Under the pieces are notes generated by a model. The model searched no databases and had not been told where the DNA came from. It saw only the letters and a program-made list of their open reading frames with translations. The position numbers and the translations under genes were made by a program. Below, piece after piece: positions 5,791 to 5,823 of a stretch of DNA of 5,823 nucleotides (positions are counted from its first letter, which is position 1; each line of letters starts with the position of its first letter). The DNA is taken from the NCBI GenBank assembly GCA_905235955.1, contig CAJONN010000118.1, positions 1 to 5,823 of the forward strand, written 5' to 3'. This stretch comes from an uncultured Marinilabiliaceae bacterium. GTDB taxonomy: Bacteria > Bacteroidota > Bacteroidia > Bacteroidales > Marinilabiliaceae.

Positions 5791-5823
5791 GCGTTTGGAT
5801 AAATTATTTTGAATAAAATTTTT
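5791..5823 (-). promoter_or_regulatory. AT-rich upstream tract (possible UP element)
   Basis: Directly upstream of the -33 region, this stretch holds A and T runs with few G or C bases and continues to the window edge. Position and composition fit an UP-like element for the tRNA promoter, but nothing more specific can be seen. Confidence 0.35.

Noticed and set aside
5628..5816. Plus-strand 62-aa open frame at the right edge
   Set aside because: It begins with GTG inside the tRNA leader, crosses the opposing promoter, and shows no recognisable protein features.

Overview
The window looks like chromosomal DNA from a Bacteroidetes (Bacteroidales-like) bacterium. The evidence is a perfect TAnnTTTG -7 promoter element upstream of the tRNA cluster, genes without clear Shine-Dalgarno sequences, an HD-domain CCA-adding enzyme, and a secreted protein whose closest remembered relatives are PafA-type alkaline phosphatases of this phylum. 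Every supported gene lies on the minus strand, so transcription runs from right to left.

Right end (about 5236-5823): a tRNA operon. An AT-rich upstream tract and a Bacteroidetes-type promoter (5761-5790) precede a leader of about 130 nt and then four tRNAs in the order Thr(UGU), Tyr(GUA), Thr(UGU), Gly(UCC). The two Thr genes are identical and exactly 200 bp apart. The Gly tRNA appears to carry C instead of the near-universal U at position 33. None of the four encodes its 3' CCA. A strong intrinsic terminator (5183-5223) closes the operon.

Middle (217-5157): five closely packed minus-strand genes that look like one operon. In transcription order they are: a membrane-anchored GT2 polyprenyl-phosphate glycosyltransferase; a 123-aa protein of unknown function with a Rossmann-like pattern; the CCA-adding enzyme (cca); a SpoU/TrmH-family RNA 2'-O-methyltransferase; and a secreted protein of the alkaline-phosphatase superfamily. 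The last two overlap by 4 bp (ATGA). Gaps between the others are 23, 13 and 10 bp. The cca gene lies one transcription unit downstream of tRNAs that need its product, and the methyltransferase adds to the RNA-maturation theme. The glycosyltransferase and the secreted protein point instead to the cell envelope.

Left end (1-216): no gene. It holds two imperfect 40-bp direct repeats 93 bp apart, each with a small GC hairpin. They look like copies of a dispersed intergenic repeat, and one ends only 3 bp from the last stop codon.

The most unusual protein is the secreted phosphatase-like one. It keeps the fold signature of PafA, but nearly all catalytic and zinc-binding positions are substituted, so it is probably a pseudoenzyme. 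I see no mobile element, CRISPR array or defence system.
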